The notes under the pieces are model-generated. The model worked only from the letters and a program-made list of their open reading frames with translations. It had not been told where the DNA came from and ran no database searches. This document shows, piece after piece, positions 33,765 to 45,779 of a DNA stretch of 64,000 nucleotides (the stretch's first letter is position 1; each line of letters begins with the position of its first letter). Source of the DNA: Narthecium ossifragum (lineage: Eukaryota > Streptophyta > Magnoliopsida > Dioscoreales > Nartheciaceae); assembly GCA_963920575.1 (NCBI GenBank), contig OY986966.1:20469656-20533655 (forward strand). The letters are read 5' to 3'. A program made the translations under genes and the position numbers.

Positions 33765-35582
33765 ATGAGCGGCAGCGAGTTGGCTGAGGAAATAGCAACA
33801 AAAGGGGTGGGAAAGTTTCGCCTGGGGAAGACGGTTATGTCGCCGGAGCTTTTGCACCGAATCCATAGTAGATGGAATCACACGCTCTTTGGGAAGTTTG
33901 TGGGGGGAAAGGTTGGGCTCGAGTTCCTTCGCCGTCGGCTCGCCGACCTATGGAGGACAGAGGCACCGTTCTTAGTGACGGATATGGCTAGGGGTGTATT
34001 TGCATTCAAGTTTGAGACAGAGGAAGACATGGTACGAATACTTACCGGTGGCCCATGGATGGTGGATGGACTGACCCTCTCGCTCATCAAATGGAGGAAT
34101 TTCTTCCGGCCAACGGCCGACGCCTTCACCCGCGCGCCGGTATGGATTAAGATTCCGGATCTGCCACCAGAGTTCTTCGACAGAGAGGCCATATTTAGGA
34201 TGGTGTTGGATGCTGGAACACCGCTCGCCATCGATGCCATCACAAAGATTACAGATAGATGCAACTTTGCCCATGCCTATGTGGAGGTAGATCTTACACA
34301 GCCTGCGTGCATTGGGACCTTGCTGGACAAAGGAAATGGAGAAGGCCCGTTCATCCAGCCATTCGTGTACGAGAGCATATCTTTGTGTGATAGATGTGGG
34401 TTCTTTGGCCATAGGGAACAGAGCTGCCCGGAGAAGCAGAAGCAGAAACAACCTGGAGAAAGAGTACCAGAGGGTAAAGGAAAAGAGAAGGTAGCTATGG
34501 AAGAAGATGGAGCCCAAACACCAGTGTTCCAAGGGTTACCTGCTTCGCCGAGGATCAGTGGGGAAGACGAGACTAGTATGTGTGATCAGGCCCGTGGGGA
34601 GTGGCACACGGTGCAAGCTCGAAGGCGAGGGGGCTGGCGCTCTACGTCGGCGAAGATTTGGGCGGAGCAAGCACATCCAGTGAAGATCGGGCCGGAGAAG
34701 GCACCCCCGACGAGGATCAGACCGGAGAAAGCTCCTCAGGCGAAGATCCAGCCGCAGGGGAGAAGGAGGGAGGTAGGGTACAGTGTACGGCTGTTAGATC
34801 CAGCTCAGCATACGGAGGGGGACAAATCGCAGCAGCTGACAGACGCGAGGGGATGTGGCTCTGATCTGGGAGGGCATGTGGCAGAAGACGTTGGCAAAGG
34901 AGGGCGTGTGGCACGAGTTGTCGGCGAGGGGAGGACGGAGACAAGAGGAGGAAGCGGCGGCACCGGGGTTCCAACTGGCGGCGGCGTTAGGGCTGGGGCG
35001 AAGAGTACAGAGGAAGGACAGGAGGTGGGATCTTTTACAGGGCATAGCGCTGCTGGGCTGAGTAGGTCTTGGGCCCAAGTAGCTGGGCAACAGAGGAGGA
35101 GCTGGGCCGGACCAAATAGATTTGACCCTATTGCCAAAACATATGTAGAATTAGACGATGAGGATTTAGCTGGGATGTCAATGCATGAGTTGGGTTGGTA
35201 TGCAAGGGAGAGAAGACTGGGGAATAGGCCGGGCCCATTGGTCATTCCCAGGGGATATAAGACCAGCCATGATCTCACCAACGACCACGAGGCAGCATGC
35301 ATGGAGGAGGAGGAACTCGAGGAGTGCCATCAGGCCGGTATAACAGAGATGGAACAAGCGTTGCATAGTAGCCCGCATGTCCTGATGATCCAGGGTGGAG
35401 GTGAGGATGACTATGGCCAAGAAATGGAGGGAGAAGAGCAGCCTCACCCGCGGGGATTCACACCGTCTAGTGGGGATGTTGAGATGGAGGAGGAGAATAC
35501 TCCAGTTATAGGAGGCATGGCCAAGAGGATCATGACGTCTGCGTCAAGGGACGAGCATCCCTGTGCCGATGGGGTGTCATGA
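33765..35582 (+). CDS. LINE ORF1: DUF4283-type protein with CCHC knuckle
   Basis: A 605-residue open frame, intact from ATG 33765. The first ~200 residues match the DUF4283 region common in plant LINE ORF1 (FAFKFETEEDMVRILTGGPW, PVWIKIPDLPPEF), followed by a zinc knuckle CDRCGFFGHREQSC (CX2CX4HX4C, near residue 212). The middle carries a short tandem of (G/R)PEKAPP-type repeats (34670-34760), and the C-terminal half is low in complexity and acidic. It should bind element RNA in the ribonucleoprotein. Its stop overlaps the ORF2 start in ATGA (35579-35582), suggesting ORF2 is made by reinitiation or coupled translation. That this ORF is intact while ORF2 is ruined is probably chance. Confidence 0.88.
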   Translation: MSGSELAEEIATKGVGKFRLGKTVMSPELLHRIHSRWNHTLFGKFVGGKVGLEFLRRRLADLWRTEAPFLVTDMARGVFAFKFETEEDMVRILTGGPWMVDGLTLSLIKWRNFFRPTADAFTRAPVWIKIPDLPPEFFDREAIFRMVLDAGTPLAIDAITKITDRCNFAHAYVEVDLTQPACIGTLLDKGNGEGPFIQPFVYESISLCDRCGFFGHREQSCPEKQKQKQPGERVPEGKGKEKVAMEEDGAQTPVFQGLPASPRISGEDETSMCDQARGEWHTVQARRRGGWRSTSAKIWAEQAHPVKIGPEKAPPTRIRPEKAPQAKIQPQGRRREVGYSVRLLDPAQHTEGDKSQQLTDARGCGSDLGGHVAEDVGKGGRVARVVGEGRTETRGGSGGTGVPTGGGVRAGAKSTEEGQEVGSFTGHSAAGLSRSWAQVAGQQRRSWAGPNRFDPIAKTYVELDDEDLAGMSMHELGWYARERRLGNRPGPLVIPRGYKTSHDLTNDHEAACMEEEELEECHQAGITEMEQALHSSPHVLMIQGGGEDDYGQEMEGEEQPHPRGFTPSSGDVEMEEENTPVIGGMAKRIMTSASRDEHPCADGVS

Positions 35583-38500
35583 TGAGAGCAGTCGCATGGA
35601 ACTGCCACGGCATGGGGCCAATAAGAGCAGTCACTGCTTGTCGAAAAATACTGAAAAAAGAGAAGTTAGATTTTTTGTTTATGCTGGAAACGGTGGTGGT
35701 GGATTCTAACTTAGCTTTCATTGAGAGGAAATTGGGTCCAAGTTGGAGGACTTTTCTCCTACCGTCCAAAGGCAGGCATGGGGGAATCCTTGCGGTTTGG
35801 AGGGGCGACTTTGGTAGGGTGCACTTCAGGCATTTTATGGATCAAGCAATTCATGGTGTTATCACCACAGAAGGAGTAGGACAATGGTTTATAACAGTGG
35901 TATATGCTGCTCGGTGCCGCCGGGATCGACTGGAGCTGTGGGAAACTCTAACTAAGCTGAGCAACAGGGGATGGCCTCACTTGATGCTTGGCGACTTCAA
36001 TGTCTTGGCTAGCTCGGATGAGAAAAGAGGAGGAAAGCTCTTCAGATATACTGGTGCGGTCACTGACTTCCTGGATTGCATTGCAAGGAACAATCTGGTG
36101 GACTTGGGATTCAAGGGGCCTTCCTTTACCTGGACTAATGGCAAATATGGTATGGCCAGAATTCAAGAGAGGTTGGATAGAGCATTGGGGAATAGGTTGT
36201 GGTGTGAGTGGTTCCCTCGAGCTGAGGTCACCCACCTCCATCGCCATGGCTCAGACCATAGGCCTATCTTGATTGATGTAATGCCTACAGAAATTCCGCC
36301 GGGAGCTACGCCATTCATGTTGCAGCATGTGTGGAATATTCATCCAAGTTTGAAGGAAGGAGTAGCACGAGCTTGGCGACGTACTCGTAGGGGCTCTGTG
36401 CAATATATATTCAGAGGATGGGTGAAGGAGATACGTAAGATGGTTAAAGGATGGGACCGGAAAGACCTTTCAGCTATTCTCAAATCCAAGAACAAGACTC
36501 TACAATATCTACATAGCCTTTATCTGGAGGAGGAGAGGGCCCCCCTGTCTATAAAGGATGAGCAGCGGATGCGAGCTTTGGAGCAGTAGTTGGCGGCTTT
36601 GGAGATACAACATGACCAGCTACTTGCCCAACACAGTTGAAGACTATGGGTAGCGAAAGGGGATAGGAATACTCAATCTTTCCACCATGGTGTTCGTACT
36701 CGACCCAGCTTTCCCAAGGTAATGCAGCTCAGAAAGGAGGATGGCTATGTAGTGTCTTCACATGCAAGTATTGTTGATCTTATGGTGGACTTTTACAAGC
36801 TCCTGTGGGCTAAGGACTCAGGCTTAAGGAGTGTTTCTCTTCCTCCGCTCCCGAAGATATCTGAGGAGGCTAGGCGAGGGATGGTTGAGGATGTCACCGT
36901 GGCAGAGATTATGGAGGCTCTACACAGAATGGGAAAGAGGCAAGTGCCCAGGTCCGGATAGGTTCCTAGTGGAGTTCTTCATTGAACACTGGAAGACAAT
37001 TGGGGAGGATGTTGTGGAGCTAGTGCAAGGATTCTTCACCAACAGGAAGATGCCGAATGGGTGGAATGATACATTCATTACCTTCATTCCGAAATGCCGG
37101 CATCCGAAGAGGGTCAAAGACTACAGGCAGATCAGCCTCTGTAATGTCCTATACAAGCTTATCTCATCAATCTTGGCCAACAGAATGAAGGGAGCGTTTC
37201 AGGAGCTTATCAGCTTGGAGCAATCGGCGTTCATTGAAGGAAGATCCATCCAGGATAATATTGGTGCTGCGCAGGAGCTCCTATACACTATCAGAAGAGC
37301 ACCTAAGACTGCACCGCTGATGGCCATAAAAGTGGATATCAAGGCGGCATACGATTCTGTGAGCTGGAGATTCATCAAGCGGGTGCTTACACAGATGGAG
37401 TTCCCAGAGTGCATGATAGCATGGGTTATGGAGTGTATTATGACAACGAGGTTCTCTCTGGTTATCAATGGCAGGGTATGCGGCTTCTTCCCGTCAGCCT
37501 GTGGTCTCCGGCAGGGAGACCCTCTATCTCCTTATTTGTTTGTCATTGTGCAGGAGGTCCTTAGCCGGCTTCTTAGAGTTCCGATGATTGCGCTGGAAGG
37601 GGTGACATTCCCGGGCTCCTCATTTCGAATTAGCCATTTATTGTACACTGATGACTGCATGTTTGTAACTACAGCCAGGAGGTTGGAGGCCAAGAAGGTG
37701 GTTAATGTCTTCCGCAGGTATATGAAGCTCTCTAGTCTTGAGGTGAGCAGGAGAAGTCAAGTATCAAGTTCTCCCCAACAACTTCCATTGGAAGGAGGAG
37801 GATGCTATCAAAGATTATGAACTTTGTTGAGAAGAAGGGACCATGGCAGTACCTAGGAACTCCTCTGGAGGTGAGAGCACTCAGATCCTCGGATTTCAAT
37901 TTCCTCCTGGATGCGGTGCAGAACAAGTTGGTTGCATGGAGGTGCCCGGTAAAAGCGGCCGCAGGACGTGCGGTCCTTGTGCAGTCTGTGTTACAAGCGA
38001 TGCCGGTGTTCTTCATGTCATCCATCCCGACCCCAATGTCAGTGCTGAAGAAGATCTCTTCACTAGCGAGCGGATTCCTCTGGCAAGGCAAGAAAGGAGG
38101 CTTATCTATAGTTGCATGGGAATCTATCTGCAGACACAAGATGGATGGGGGGCTTGGATTCAAGGACTTGCGGAGATGGCAGTAGGTGCTGAGGATGAGG
38201 CGCGTAGCTAAGTTCCTGGATGTCAAGGATACCATATGGACAACCCTTTGTCGTGCGAAGTACCAGGTAGAAGGGGTGCTGCCAAGAGCTCGACGAAACT
38301 CCCCTGCCTCGGGGCTGTGGCGTTCTTGTTGTAAAGCAGCGGAGATGCTGAGAAAAGGTCTGCGGTGGGAACCAGGCTTGGGCTGCCAAGCCAACGTGCT
38401 TATGGATTGGTGGTTGGGCGATGGACCCTTGAGCTCTCAGCCGGTGATGATGATCTCGAAGGACGGTCTGCTAAACATGAATGTGGGGGAGCTAATGGAC

Positions 38501-38619
38501 TCTGAGGGTTGTTGGGACCAAGAGAGACTTGGGGAATTCTTCCACCCGGATATGGTGCAGCGCTTAGTGACCACTCCACTGGTGCAATAGGTAGGAGCAG
38601 GGAGGCCTCGAGGGACATG

Positions 38620-40300
38620 TGACACACCTTGAAAAGTGTCGTTACCTTAACAAGGACGCCAAAATTACAAATTTATAATCCGAATCACTACTAACTACTT
38701 AAGGGGTAGATAGCTATGAGTCTGGGTCGGTTCACAGGGAAAACAGGATTAAGTCTAATTACCGTGCATAGTTCTAAATCCAAAAGTTAAGAGAAGTGGA
38801 TGATAGTTGGTCTTTTAAACTAAATTGGGAGAATAACAATAAAGAAAAGGCTAGGAAGTTCTAATCCGTAATCGAGAGCTATCTAGGCATTTCTAGGACA
38901 AGAGCAATTTAATAAGTTCAAGATGGTTTTCTAAGGTTGATAGAAGATCGGCTAGGTCCACTATCACTCAACATAGATTCATTAGAAGGCTACGTCGGAA
39001 TGAAGATCAAATCAGCGGATAATTGGTAGGAAAATAATCAAAGTGGTTCTAGCACTTTGAGATCGCCTAATCAATAAAGATAAAGAATGAATCGTAGGTT
39101 ACAATCATAGGTCTTAATGGTTCTAGCATTAAGGCAGTGGTTCTAGCACTCCTACAATCATAAGCTAGGGTTTAGAATCCAATCCAAAGATCTAACATGG
39201 TTCTAGCATGAAAGCAACTTGAACAAGTCCTAATCCTAGCCTCTAACATGCAATGCTCAAAACCAGCGAGCGTAATCGTATCGTAACTTTCACATCCAAA
39301 CTTGAAACGAGGCGATTCAAGATTCGTTGGAAAGCTAAGACAGAGATCTACAACTTTTATGTTTTGAGTTTTCACAAAATCCGGCTGTATACCCACGGAA
39401 AAACCGAGACAAGACAGACCGAAATTAGGGCACAAAGAGCAAACAATACATTCACCATAAGAAATATTACCAATAGATATATAAAATCTGAATTTAATCC
39501 ATTAAACCATCATAAAATACATGCTCTGATCCATAGGAAAACCGAAATAAACTCCCTATTACATCATAGAATTTTCTAAAATAAAGATTTAGCTACTCAT
39601 CTTGAAGAAACGATCCATCGGGGAAGGTTGATGACGCGCTCCCGCCATGGATCTATCTTCAAGACCTAACCCTAATGTTTATGGAGGAAGAAGAGCCAAG
39701 GAAACACCCAGGAGGAGAAGAAAATTCATCCTTGGGTGGCTGCCAAAAATCCCCTCAAAAGGTCTATTTATAGGCCTTAATTAAACCCTAACTCGGATTA
39801 GATCTCAGCCCTTTATTTTTCCCGCAGCACCAAAAGAGATCGATCTCCATGGGAAATGGGATCGATCTCCTTCGTTCGTGACCACAAAATCTGGGTAATG
39901 CCCGACCAAGATCAATCTGCTTTGGAAAGCAGATCGATCTGGTTTTTTCGTAACTGCTTCTTCTGCACCTCTGTACTAAAAATAGCATATCTTCCTCTAG
40001 GAAACTCCAAATCACGAACCGTAAAAGGTTCTGGAATCTAGACTTCAAGAGCTTTCCAACCATATATAGAAAATCATCTAGTTCTTCCTAAGCAGGTACA
40101 TTTTAATCTTCAAAGATGGCCCACCTTTGCTCCTTTGACTTCGCAGGTTCTTTATTTGTTCGTTTTAGCACCAAACTTGATCTAATCTTCGCTGAGGGTC
40201 CTTAAGCCTGAAATGGGGAAAAGACAATCAAAATATCATTGCTCGGAGGCTAACATGACCTAGTTAAAGGGGCGATTTGTGCACTTTTCACGCGTTATCA
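38620..40300 (-). repeat. 3' LTR of the Gag-protease element (1681 bp)
   Basis: On the minus strand it runs from TGATAACGCG (40300) to GTGTCA (38620). It holds GATCGATC pairs at 39838/39860 and 39910/39932, the 39910 copy degraded to GATCAATC. Confidence 0.94.
39838..39939. repeat. GATCGATC hairpin modules in the Gag-protease LTR
   Basis: Two 30-nt modules (39838-39867 and 39910-39939), each with 22-bp spacing between octamers. The first has inner arms CCAT / ATGG. The second has arms GATCAATCTGCTTT and AAAGCAGATCGATC around a GG centre; the other LTR copy is perfect. Confidence 0.9.
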
Positions 40301-40312
40301 CACCCCCCAACT
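40301..40312 (-). other. Polypurine tract of the Gag-protease element
   Basis: The minus strand reads AAGTTGGGGGGTG directly before the 3' LTR start TGATAACG. Confidence 0.75.
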
Positions 40313-42199
40313 TGATCTTTGCTAGTCCTCGAGCAAAGCAAGATAAAAATAAACATAAAGCAGTAAACCTAACTAGCCACTTTCGTAGGTCTCATGATTA
40401 CACTTAGCATGTGTAACAAGCCTTTAAACCCCTGGGTGGCCCCAGTGGAGGAGTTATAGTCTCCTGAGGGTTCCAGTGATGATACCCACAAACATCAATA
40501 CATCCCCTTGACTATGCCTTTAGAAATCCATCATAAGACTCATCAACTCTAATGCACGAATCAGAATTATTACCCATGAACGTACCCTTCAACTTCTAGT
40601 CACATAAAGATATAGCAAAGCAAAACATGCCATAAAATACTTCCAATACTTCAACATATTTACTCATGATCGAAAATAACTTTAACACTCCAGTGTGTGA
40701 ATAGAGTTCCACATGCTTCCAAGTATCCATTATATCCAAACATTCAACTATTCAATATCACTATCCTGAGTCAGCATATATTTTTCCACTTATCACATAA
40801 CAATCTCTGTTCTTCTTTTTTCTCTACAAGGAACTTCAACCGTTTTACGCGAACAGCACGCTGGCCAGGCACACTGTCCGGTTACTAAGTATGAAGTCCT
40901 TTTCTTTTCTTTTCTTTTCTTTTTTTTTCATTTCATTTCAGGTAATTCAACTGTTTTACGCGAACAGCACGCTGGTTAGGCACACTGCCCGGTTACTAAG
41001 TTGAACACCCTACACTTTCAGACATATATACTTTTTGCGAACAGAGAATTGCATGTATTCATGTATCTTCTATGACATGACAAAGAACTGTAAATCTATC
41101 CCAGTTTCAGGCTCAGAATCTAATTTCAACTCTTCGACATGTGAAAGTGAACATGTGCAGTAGGATATGTCAAGCTATCCTTAAATCATGGTAAAAGTGT
41201 TAAAGTATAGAAATAATATCAGGCATTGTAAAAATTTACTATCCCTTATATAGCCTACAAGCATCAGAATAATTCATAACATAAATTTCTAAAACAAGCA
41301 TCTTTATCAATAAGTATTATAATTTCATTCTTCTGACATAATCTAAGGGATGTATAAAAGCTGGTTATCATAAAAATAAATAAATAAATATGAATTCCTA
41401 GAATTCTACCCCCAACTTAAATGTAATTGTCCTCAATTACACTAAGTCATAAAAATAAAGCAAGGTATAAAGGGTAGAGATCACCATAAGATCGTGTCAG
41501 AATAGTCGTCTTCCGCATTATAATCACCACATCGGCCACACAATTGAAACATCGCCACCGATGAAATGCATGTGTCTAGAAAATACGATCTATATATGAT
41601 ATTAATAACCGCCCATGAGCAATGTACAAAGGAACATCTGCCATAAAAATACCTTTCCAAAGAAAAAGCAAATAGAATAAATGGAAAATATATCATGAAT
41701 AGCAGAAAGGCATATAAATTATTAAAAATTTCGGCAGAGTCTCCTTTGTATTTCTTGAATATGTAGCTTGTACAATCATTCATCCACATAATTTAAAATA
41801 TAGACATTAAAATATATTAAATCATCCACGTGCAACACCTAACATAATCAGCATCAATAATATCGTGATTGAAAATCACGACCGTCCGATTGGAAAAAGG
41901 ATCACTGTAGCCTCTGGATCATGTATGGCAGCCAATGGACGACTGAGAGCTCATGCATGAATACTGGGCCCTCTAGACATTAAAAACACTCCAAATCAAC
42001 CAATTCACACAAGAAATCGAACTACGACGATCATGACATCACATTCAATCATTCTAAGATCAAACATGCAACTAATGGGAAATACAAGCAAGCATGCAAA
42101 GAATAAATTTCAAACAACTAGTTAAAAAAATCAAAGCAAAGATGGGTTGCCTCCCACCAAGCGCTAGGTTTAACGTCTCGAGCTCGACACACTGCAAGC
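40313..42199 (-). other. Non-coding interior between protease ORF and 3' LTR
   Basis: About 1.9 kb with no supported gene, where an autonomous relative would carry RT and integrase. A 59-bp direct repeat (40832-40890 and 40943-41001; shared core TTTTACGCGAACAGCACGCT) flanks a T-rich, CTTTT-repeat spacer. Confidence 0.7.
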
Positions 42200-45100
42200 C
42201 TATTCATTAAACTCCACGGCTCCATCTAAGTAATGGGAGTAGTTGAAAACCCGTGATAAAAGCCATCTTCTAATGACTTTACTTACATGCCAATGGTAAA
42301 ACCATGTCTCTTTCAAAATAAGCCATTTTAAGAATTTATCAAAACTCGCATAAAAAGGGTTATGATCTTTCTTAAATGTATGCAAGATTAAAGAGAATGA
42401 CTTGGATTTTTTGGTGGGTGATGCTATCAACATGGCATGAATCATGGATATGTGTGGTGTGAACAATGGTAAATCCCATCCGTGCCTCCACCAAGGAACC
42501 ATGTCATTATCTTCGAATTCATGCTTTCTAATGATGGGCAAGACCGTATCCAAATTCATTCTAACATGAAATGTTGGCGCAACATCAAGACACGTATCAT
42601 CACAGGTGCTAGGGTTTAGTAAATCTTCATACAATCCACACAGACTTGGCTCAACACTATTGAAAATATCCTCATGAAACACCTCATAAACCGGTAAATC
42701 GATGTCATAAGCTTCCTCAAAGATAGGTAGATTTTCAACAAAAACTTCATATACCGGTGAATTGATATCACAATTATTATCATCCTCAAGTATTTTCTCA
42801 CAAGAATTCTTATTGATCGGTATATCCTCATAAAATACTTTATATATCGGTAAGTCACTTTCACAAGGAGCATCATTGCATAAAATATCATTACCGCATA
42901 AAACATCCTCAAAATGGTAAGCCTCATAATCATTATCCACCATTGATGGTACACTATCTAAGCTCTCATCATTAGAATAACATGTCCATGCATTGATCAT
43001 AAAACATTCCATATCACACGTACGATTCTTAGATGTATTAAAGATATTCAATCGTATCTCCATATTACCAAACGTGACGGTCATGACACCATTCCGACAA
43101 TTGATTAAGGCATTTGCGGTTGCAAGGAAGGGTCGACCTAGAATAATGGGGATGGATTTTTTATGTTGTGGGCCCGGCTCCATGTCTAAGACAACAAAAT
43201 CGACCGGAAAGAATGCATTGTCTACTTTGATCAACACATCTTCAACTATACCTCTAGGTTTCTTCATTGATATGTCTGCAAGTTGAAGTGTCATTGCCGT
43301 AGATTTGAGTTCTCCTATTCCCAATTGACAGTATAATGAGTAAGGTAAAATGTTCACACTAGCTCCCAAATCAAGTAGAGCTCCCTCGATGATATTATGA
43401 CCAATTATGCAAGAAATAGTAGGGATACCCGGATCTTCGAATTTAGGGGGAAGGTCACAACTAAGGATGGAACTCACTTGCTCGGTCAAGAAGATTTTCT
43501 TGGAAACATGCGATCGAGATTTCCTCTTTTGAGTGCAAAGATCTTTAAGGAATTTGGCATATGACGGAATTTGTTTAATCGCATCCAAAAGAGGAATATT
43601 AATATGAACTTTCTTGAAAACTTCCATAATTTCATCAAGTTTGGAACTTTTGGAAGGAGTTGAAGTCGGATCTACCAGGGCCTCAGGAAAAGGAATTCTC
43701 GGAACATAGGTCATAGGATTTGGCTCAGGCGATGAAGTAGAATCATGAGGAGCAGGAATTGAAGTTTTGGCTAACACCTCATCAGTAGGTTCATGCAAAT
43801 CTCTGTTTACTGGAACTTTAAAAGTAGATGGAGTTGCAATGAGAGGTTGAGAAGTAGAATTATGATCTAAACATTCCTCGGCCGGTTTTTCAACATTCGC
43901 AAAGGTCTTACCACTACGAAGAGTCGTAACGGCTTGAATTTGTTCATGAGAAGACTCGATCAAATGTTGACCTCTAGGATTCGAAATAGGTTGACTCGGC
44001 AATGTACCTTCTTCCCTTTTTGACAAAGCGTTAGCTATTTGACCTATTTGAGCTTCTAACTTAGCTAATGCTTGAGTATGAGAATGGAGTACTTTGGTAA
44101 ACTCATCCATAGCTGGACCTTGGTTCGGTTGGGGAAAAGAAGGTTGGTTTTGAGGTTGTTGAGGTAGCGGCGCTCCATATGACTTGCCTCCCCAAGGTTG
44201 AGGCTGTTGAGATTGATATGGTCCTTGGGAAGGAAAATTTTGAGGAAGCTTATACGAAGGTTGGAATTTAGGAGGAAAACTCGGATTTTGATTGTTCATA
44301 GGTGGTCTTGGATTAAAGGAATTAGGCTGCTGTCCAGGAGTTTTCCAAGAGAAGTTAGGATGATGACGCAGACCAGGATTATAAGTATTGGAGTAAGGAT
44401 CAAAAGTTGGCTTGGAATGATTATAGATTGCGTTGCTATGTTCCTGAACTAGTTCAGGATAATGAGGAGCTAAATAACAATCAGTAACATCATGGCCGGC
44501 AGTAGAACATAAGAAACATACATCTGCAGTATAAGATGGCATTGACAGATTTGAAGGATTTGAAGATGCAACTTGATTGGCTGATTGATTTAAGACTTGA
44601 TCCAGTTTCCTACTCAGGGCATCTACTTGTTGGGCTAAACGAGTCTATTCATTCAATTCCAGAGTACCTCTAGACTTGGTCTGATTGGAAGAATCGTGGG
44701 TAGACCTAGAGGATGAAGCATGGTGTTGGGAATTTTCAGCTAGTCTTTCAAAAAGTCTCCAAGAATCATCAAGAGGATTTGTAATGAAAACTCCTCCACA
44801 GGCGGCATCGATAGTCAACTGATGTTTCTCTTTGAGACCCTTATAGAAGTTTTCTACGATTGCCCATTGAGGAAATTGATGATGAGGACACTTCCTAAGG
44901 AAGTCTCTATACCGGTTCCAGGTTTCATGAAAAGGTTCATCATCAGCTTGCTTAAAAGAAGAAATTTCTTTCCTAAGGTCACTCGTTTTAGTAATCGGGA
45001 AGAACATAGAAAGAAATTGAGTCTGTAATTGAGGCCAAGTTGTGATGGATCTAGGCTCTAAAGATGACAACCAATACTTAGCCTTGCCCTTAAGAGTAAA

Positions 45101-45511
45101 AGGAAAAAGTTTCAACCTCCAAGCATCTTCAGTAAAATTATTAACCTTAATAGTAGAACTAATCAAAATGAACTACTCAATATGGTTATAAGGATCTTCA
45201 TGAGCTAACCCATGAAAAGCAGGAAGGGATTGCAAAAATTGAGGCTTAATCTCATAATGAGCAGCTCCTATGACAGGCGGCTGAATGCATGAATTTGAAG
45301 TAAATGAAGTAGGAATGTAAAAATCTTTCATATTCATGCGGCCTTGATCTTCGTGATGGGTCGGATTTTCCTCATGATCATGATGATCATCTAAGTTATG
45401 ATTCTCCAAGGATGAATCAGGTGAAATATTCACAGGTCTAAGCAATGTAGCACGAGAATTCAAGAACTCTTGCAATGTAATATTTAAATCTGAATCTTCA
45501 CTAACATTCAT
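42200..45511 (-). pseudogene. Gag-aspartic protease polyprotein with two in-frame TAG stops
   Basis: One minus-strand frame of about 1100 codons. The first third is a Gag of the Athila/Tat type (LKLFPFTLKGKAKYWLSSL, FETWNRY-like FHETWNRYRDFL). A partial zinc knuckle follows (CFLCSTAGHDVTDC), then a Pro/Gln/Asn-rich linker, then an aspartic protease whose active site reads LLDLGASVNILP, with ILGRPFLATANALI downstream. The final ~280 residues are acidic and repetitive (repeats of IYKVFYEDIPI / VYEVFVENLPIF type) with no domain I recognise. The active-site triad is DLG rather than DTG or DSG, a variant I recall from Athila-type Gag-proteases. TAG codons at 45172-45170 and 44647-44645 interrupt Gag; both could derive from CAG or GAG. 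Confidence 0.88.
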
Positions 45512-45755
45512 TTATATACCACATCACAATAACAACCAAGGTTTAGAGATACTCACAGTGCTATCTCGGTGAGGCTTTGACCGATGCTCCTTCTTCGCTT
45601 GGAAGGTGCTTCGTCAAAGTCCCTAACACACGATCAAAAAGATAGGAAATATTAGAACTAGTACTATTTTTGGTCTTTTATATAATAAATGACACAAATA
45701 AAGATAACCAATTAAAATAAAACTGCACTAAGCAATTAAACTTAATAAACCGTGT

Positions 45756-45773
45756 TCCCCGGCAACGGCGCCA
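45756..45773 (-). other. Primer-binding site, tRNA-Asp
   Basis: The minus strand reads TGGCGCCGTTGCCGGGGA, complementary to the 3' end of plant tRNA-Asp, six bases inside the 5' LTR. Confidence 0.88.
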
Positions 45774-45779
45774 AAATTC

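Noticed and set aside
34601..35302. Overlapping frames on both strands of LINE ORF1
   Set aside because: Shadows of ORF1 in a compositionally biased region; no domains.
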